Position numbers and translations under genes: made by a program | Notes under the pieces: generated by a model | Told to the model about the DNA's origin: nothing | The model's database searches: none | Seen by the model: only the letters and a program-made list of their open reading frames with translations | Shown: positions 6,992-8,515 of the stretch, one piece after another | Numbering within the stretch: position 1 is the stretch's first letter | How the letters are laid out: each line of letters starts with the position of its first letter | NCBI GenBank assembly: GCA_015661555.1 | Contig: DQVW01000086.1 | Span: 1 to 8,515, forward strand | Source: Methanothermococcus okinawensis | Lineage (GTDB): Archaea > AGJL01 > Methanococci > Methanococcales > Methanococcaceae | DNA length: 8,515 nt | Direction: 5' to 3'

Positions 6992-7467
6992 AATCCCTTT
7001 AGATGTTTTAAGATATGGTCAGTCTCCTCTTTAATAATAGGTAGTGCAGTTTTACAGGCGTTGGGGGAACCAGGTAGTGAGTATATTACCCTGTCCCTGT
7101 ATATCCCTGCAGTAGCCCTGGAGAGTATTGTGGCGTACTTCACCTCCCTATAACTTAGAAGATGGAAAAGCACTGAAAATCCAGTTAACTCCTTATGGAA
7201 CATCTCCCTTAAGACATCTGGGGTGTTGTCCCTTGGAGATACACCGGTGCCACCGGTTATTACAATACACTCCACATCTGTAGAGTCTATAAGGTGGTCA
7301 ACAGCCCCCTTTAACATATCCCTGTTATCAGGTATCAGGAGGTAGTATTTAGCCTTCAACTCCCTCCTTAGAAGGTCCCCAGATCTATCCTCCACCTTTT
7401 CCCCAGATATCATTTTGTTAAACCTACTGTCACTTACAGTGATTACCCCGTAGATTACATTATCCAT
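6988..7467 (-). CDS. moaB: MoaB/Mog family molybdopterin biosynthesis protein
   Basis: A 159-residue member of the MoaB/Mog (molybdopterin-binding, MoCF) family, which adenylylates molybdopterin before metal insertion. In methanogens the product would serve the Mo- or W-bispterin enzymes such as formylmethanofuran dehydrogenase and formate dehydrogenase. Seen: GVITVSDSR near the N-terminus, the substrate-binding ITGGTGVSPRDNTPD (70-84) and SLPGSPNA (130-137). Length is normal for stand-alone MoaB. Start is uncertain by two codons: ATG 7473 has its GGGG directly abutting the codon, whereas ATG 7467 has the same GGGG at a workable distance of 6 bases, so I use 7467. The gene faces ilvD, the two stop codons overlapping by 4 bases, and is divergent from argD across about 35 bp, so it is probably monocistronic. 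It could be named mog equally well. Confidence 0.93.
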   Translation of the reverse strand: MDNVIYGVITVSDSRFNKMISGEKVEDRSGDLLRRELKAKYYLLIPDNRDMLKGAVDHLIDSTDVECIVITGGTGVSPRDNTPDVLREMFHKELTGFSVLFHLLSYREVKYATILSRATAGIYRDRVIYSLPGSPNACKTALPIIKEETDHILKHLKGF

Positions 7468-7502
7468 CTCCATCCCCTTATAATTATTATTAGGTGAAAC
7501 AT
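7468..7502. promoter_or_regulatory. Compact divergent gap between moaB and argD
   Basis: The short gap has an AT-rich core, ttataattattatta (7478-7492), including the palindrome ATAATTAT (7480-7487). Both ribosome sites lie here. The core is too close to either start codon to be a TATA box for a leadered transcript, so each promoter probably extends into the 5' coding part of the other gene, for example the ccatatgtt stretch around 7500-7508 on the minus strand for moaB. No operator could be identified. Confidence 0.3.
7492..7497 (+). promoter_or_regulatory. Ribosome binding site of argD
   Basis: The sequence aggtga holds the GGTGA core and ends 5 bases before the ATG at 7503. It fixes that ATG as the start. 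Confidence 0.65.
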
Positions 7503-8515
7503 ATGGATATCTTCCAGGAGATATACAGGGATATAGATGAGAGTAAGGTAATGGAGGAGGGGAAAAGGTATTTAATGAATACCTACAGGAGGCTCCCTGT
7601 GGTGCTGGTAAGAGGTAGAGGTGTCTATGTAGAGGATGTTAAAGGTAAGAAGTATTTGGACTTTATCTCTGGGATAGGTGTTAACAACATAGGGCACTGT
7701 CATCCAAGGTTTATAGAGAATGTAAAGAAACAACTTGAGACCCTTATCCATGTATCCAACCTCTACTATACCATTCCCCAGGTGAAGTTGGCAAAGAAAC
7801 TTGCAGATCTCTCAGGACTGGATAAAGCCTTCTTCTCAAACAGTGGGGCAGAGGCTAATGAGGGAGCTATAAAACTTGCAAGGAGATACGGTAAAAAGAT
7901 GGGTATTGGGGAGGGGGAGATAATAACCATGGAGAGAGGTTTCCATGGGAGGACCTTGGCCACCCTAGCTGCAACCCCGAAGGTGGAGTTTCAAGAGGGT
8001 TTTGAACCCCTTCCAGAGGGATTTAAGTATGTGCCCTTTAACGATCTAGATAAACTCATGGAGAGTATATCCAGTAAAACAACTGGGATAATGTTGGAAC
8101 CTATCCAGGGGGAGGGGGGAATACACCTTGCAGACAGGGAGTACTTAAAGGGTGTTAGGGATATATGTGACGAGAGAGGTATCCTTCTTATCTTCGACGA
8201 GGTGCAGTGTGGTATAGGGAGAACTGGAAGGATGTTCGCCTATCAACACTACGACGTTAAACCTGATATACTAACACTGGCAAAGGCCCTAGGTGGTGGG
8301 ATCCCCATAGGAGCTACCCTGGCTAGGGAGGAGGTTGCAGAGGCATTTACACCTGGCAGTCATGGGTCGACCTTTGGAGGTAACCCTCTAGCCTGTGTAA
8401 GTGCCTACGTCACCTTAAGTATTGTGGAGGACCTTCTACCCCATGTGGAGGAGGTTGGGAATTACTTCATGAAGAGGTTAAGAGATCTAGAGAGGAAGTA
8501 CTCCTTTATAAGGGA
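7503..8515 (+). CDS. argD: Acetylornithine aminotransferase, 3' end cut by window edge
   Basis: PLP-dependent class III aminotransferase that makes N-acetylornithine from N-acetylglutamate semialdehyde and glutamate in arginine synthesis; relatives also act in lysine synthesis (DapC or LysJ). 337 codons are visible and open to the edge; the family is about 390-400 residues, so about 55-60 are missing. Seen: SGIGVNNIGHCHP (56-68), FFSNSGAEANEGAIKLARR (110-128), FHGRTLATLAAT (147-158), EPIQGEGGI (199-207), the PLP-ring aspartate D232 in IFDEVQCGIGRTG, the Schiff-base lysine K261 in LTLAKALGGG and HGSTFGGNPLAC (287-298). These are the full ArgD-type signatures. The ATG at 7503 has a GGTGA site 5 bases upstream. 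Other members of the group, such as ornithine or 4-aminobutyrate aminotransferase, cannot be fully excluded without the C-terminus, but the short N-terminus and motif set fit ArgD best. Confidence 0.93.
   Translation, partial: MDIFQEIYRDIDESKVMEEGKRYLMNTYRRLPVVLVRGRGVYVEDVKGKKYLDFISGIGVNNIGHCHPRFIENVKKQLETLIHVSNLYYTIPQVKLAKKLADLSGLDKAFFSNSGAEANEGAIKLARRYGKKMGIGEGEIITMERGFHGRTLATLAATPKVEFQEGFEPLPEGFKYVPFNDLDKLMESISSKTTGIMLEPIQGEGGIHLADREYLKGVRDICDERGILLIFDEVQCGIGRTGRMFAYQHYDVKPDILTLAKALGGGIPIGATLAREEVAEAFTPGSHGSTFGGNPLACVSAYVTLSIVEDLLPHVEEVGNYFMKRLRDLERKYSFIR

Noticed and set aside
7480..7487. Palindrome ATAATTAT as a bidirectional TATA box or operator for moaB and argD.
   Set aside because: The usual TATA-to-start distance would put both transcription starts inside the coding regions; a short AT palindrome is expected by chance in AT-rich gaps.
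7766..7963. Minus-strand 65-codon open frame inside argD.
   Set aside because: It covers the strongly conserved FFSNSGAEANE segment of ArgD on the other strand and has no features of its own.
1..8515. CRISPR arrays, insertion sequences, integrase attachment sites, tRNA or rRNA genes.
   Set aside because: No regularly spaced direct repeats, terminal inverted repeats, transposase motifs or RNA-gene signatures were seen; the window is packed with housekeeping-type genes.

Overview
The window looks like chromosomal DNA of a hydrogenotrophic methanogen of the Methanococcales. The evidence is the archaeal two-subunit pyruvate carboxylase, an IlvD whose N-terminus reads like the Methanocaldococcus form, Shine-Dalgarno sequences of the GGTGA / GAGGTGAT type, heavy use of AGG/AGA and ATA codons, and very few CpG dinucleotides. 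Five 60-base lines that I counted by hand average about 45% G+C, clearly above the low-30s percent usual for Methanocaldococcus and relatives, so a less typical, more GC-rich genus of this order is likely. The genus is inference.

Layout. Bases 1-2940 hold a minus-strand operon, pycB then pycA, separated by 10 bp; pycA runs off the left edge. Bases 2941-3045 are a divergent, AT-rich promoter region. Bases 3046-6991 hold a tight plus-strand cluster: a TauE/SafE-type membrane permease, a PP-loop (PAPS-reductase-like superfamily) protein with a zinc ribbon and a probable PUA domain, and ilvD. The gaps are 20 bp and 5 bp, and the ilvD ribosome binding site lies across the stop codon of the gene before it. 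A moaB/mog-type molybdopterin gene follows on the minus strand, its stop overlapping that of ilvD. A 29-35 bp divergent gap then leads to argD on the plus strand, which runs off the right edge. Coding density is very high; no stretch over 300 bases lacks a gene.

How the genes fit together. Pyruvate carboxylase makes oxaloacetate, the entry to the partial reductive TCA route and to aspartate and glutamate. IlvD makes the keto acids for valine, isoleucine and leucine, and ArgD serves arginine (possibly also lysine) synthesis, so most of the window is autotrophic carbon and amino-acid metabolism. MoaB probably serves the Mo/W-pterin of formylmethanofuran and formate dehydrogenases. The least understood gene is the PP-loop protein. 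Its domain order and cysteines suggest an RNA- or sulfur-transfer enzyme rather than a classical PAPS reductase, and it shares an apparent transcript with a permease from a family that often moves sulfur-containing anions and with an Fe-S dehydratase. No mobile element, CRISPR array, tRNA or rRNA was seen.
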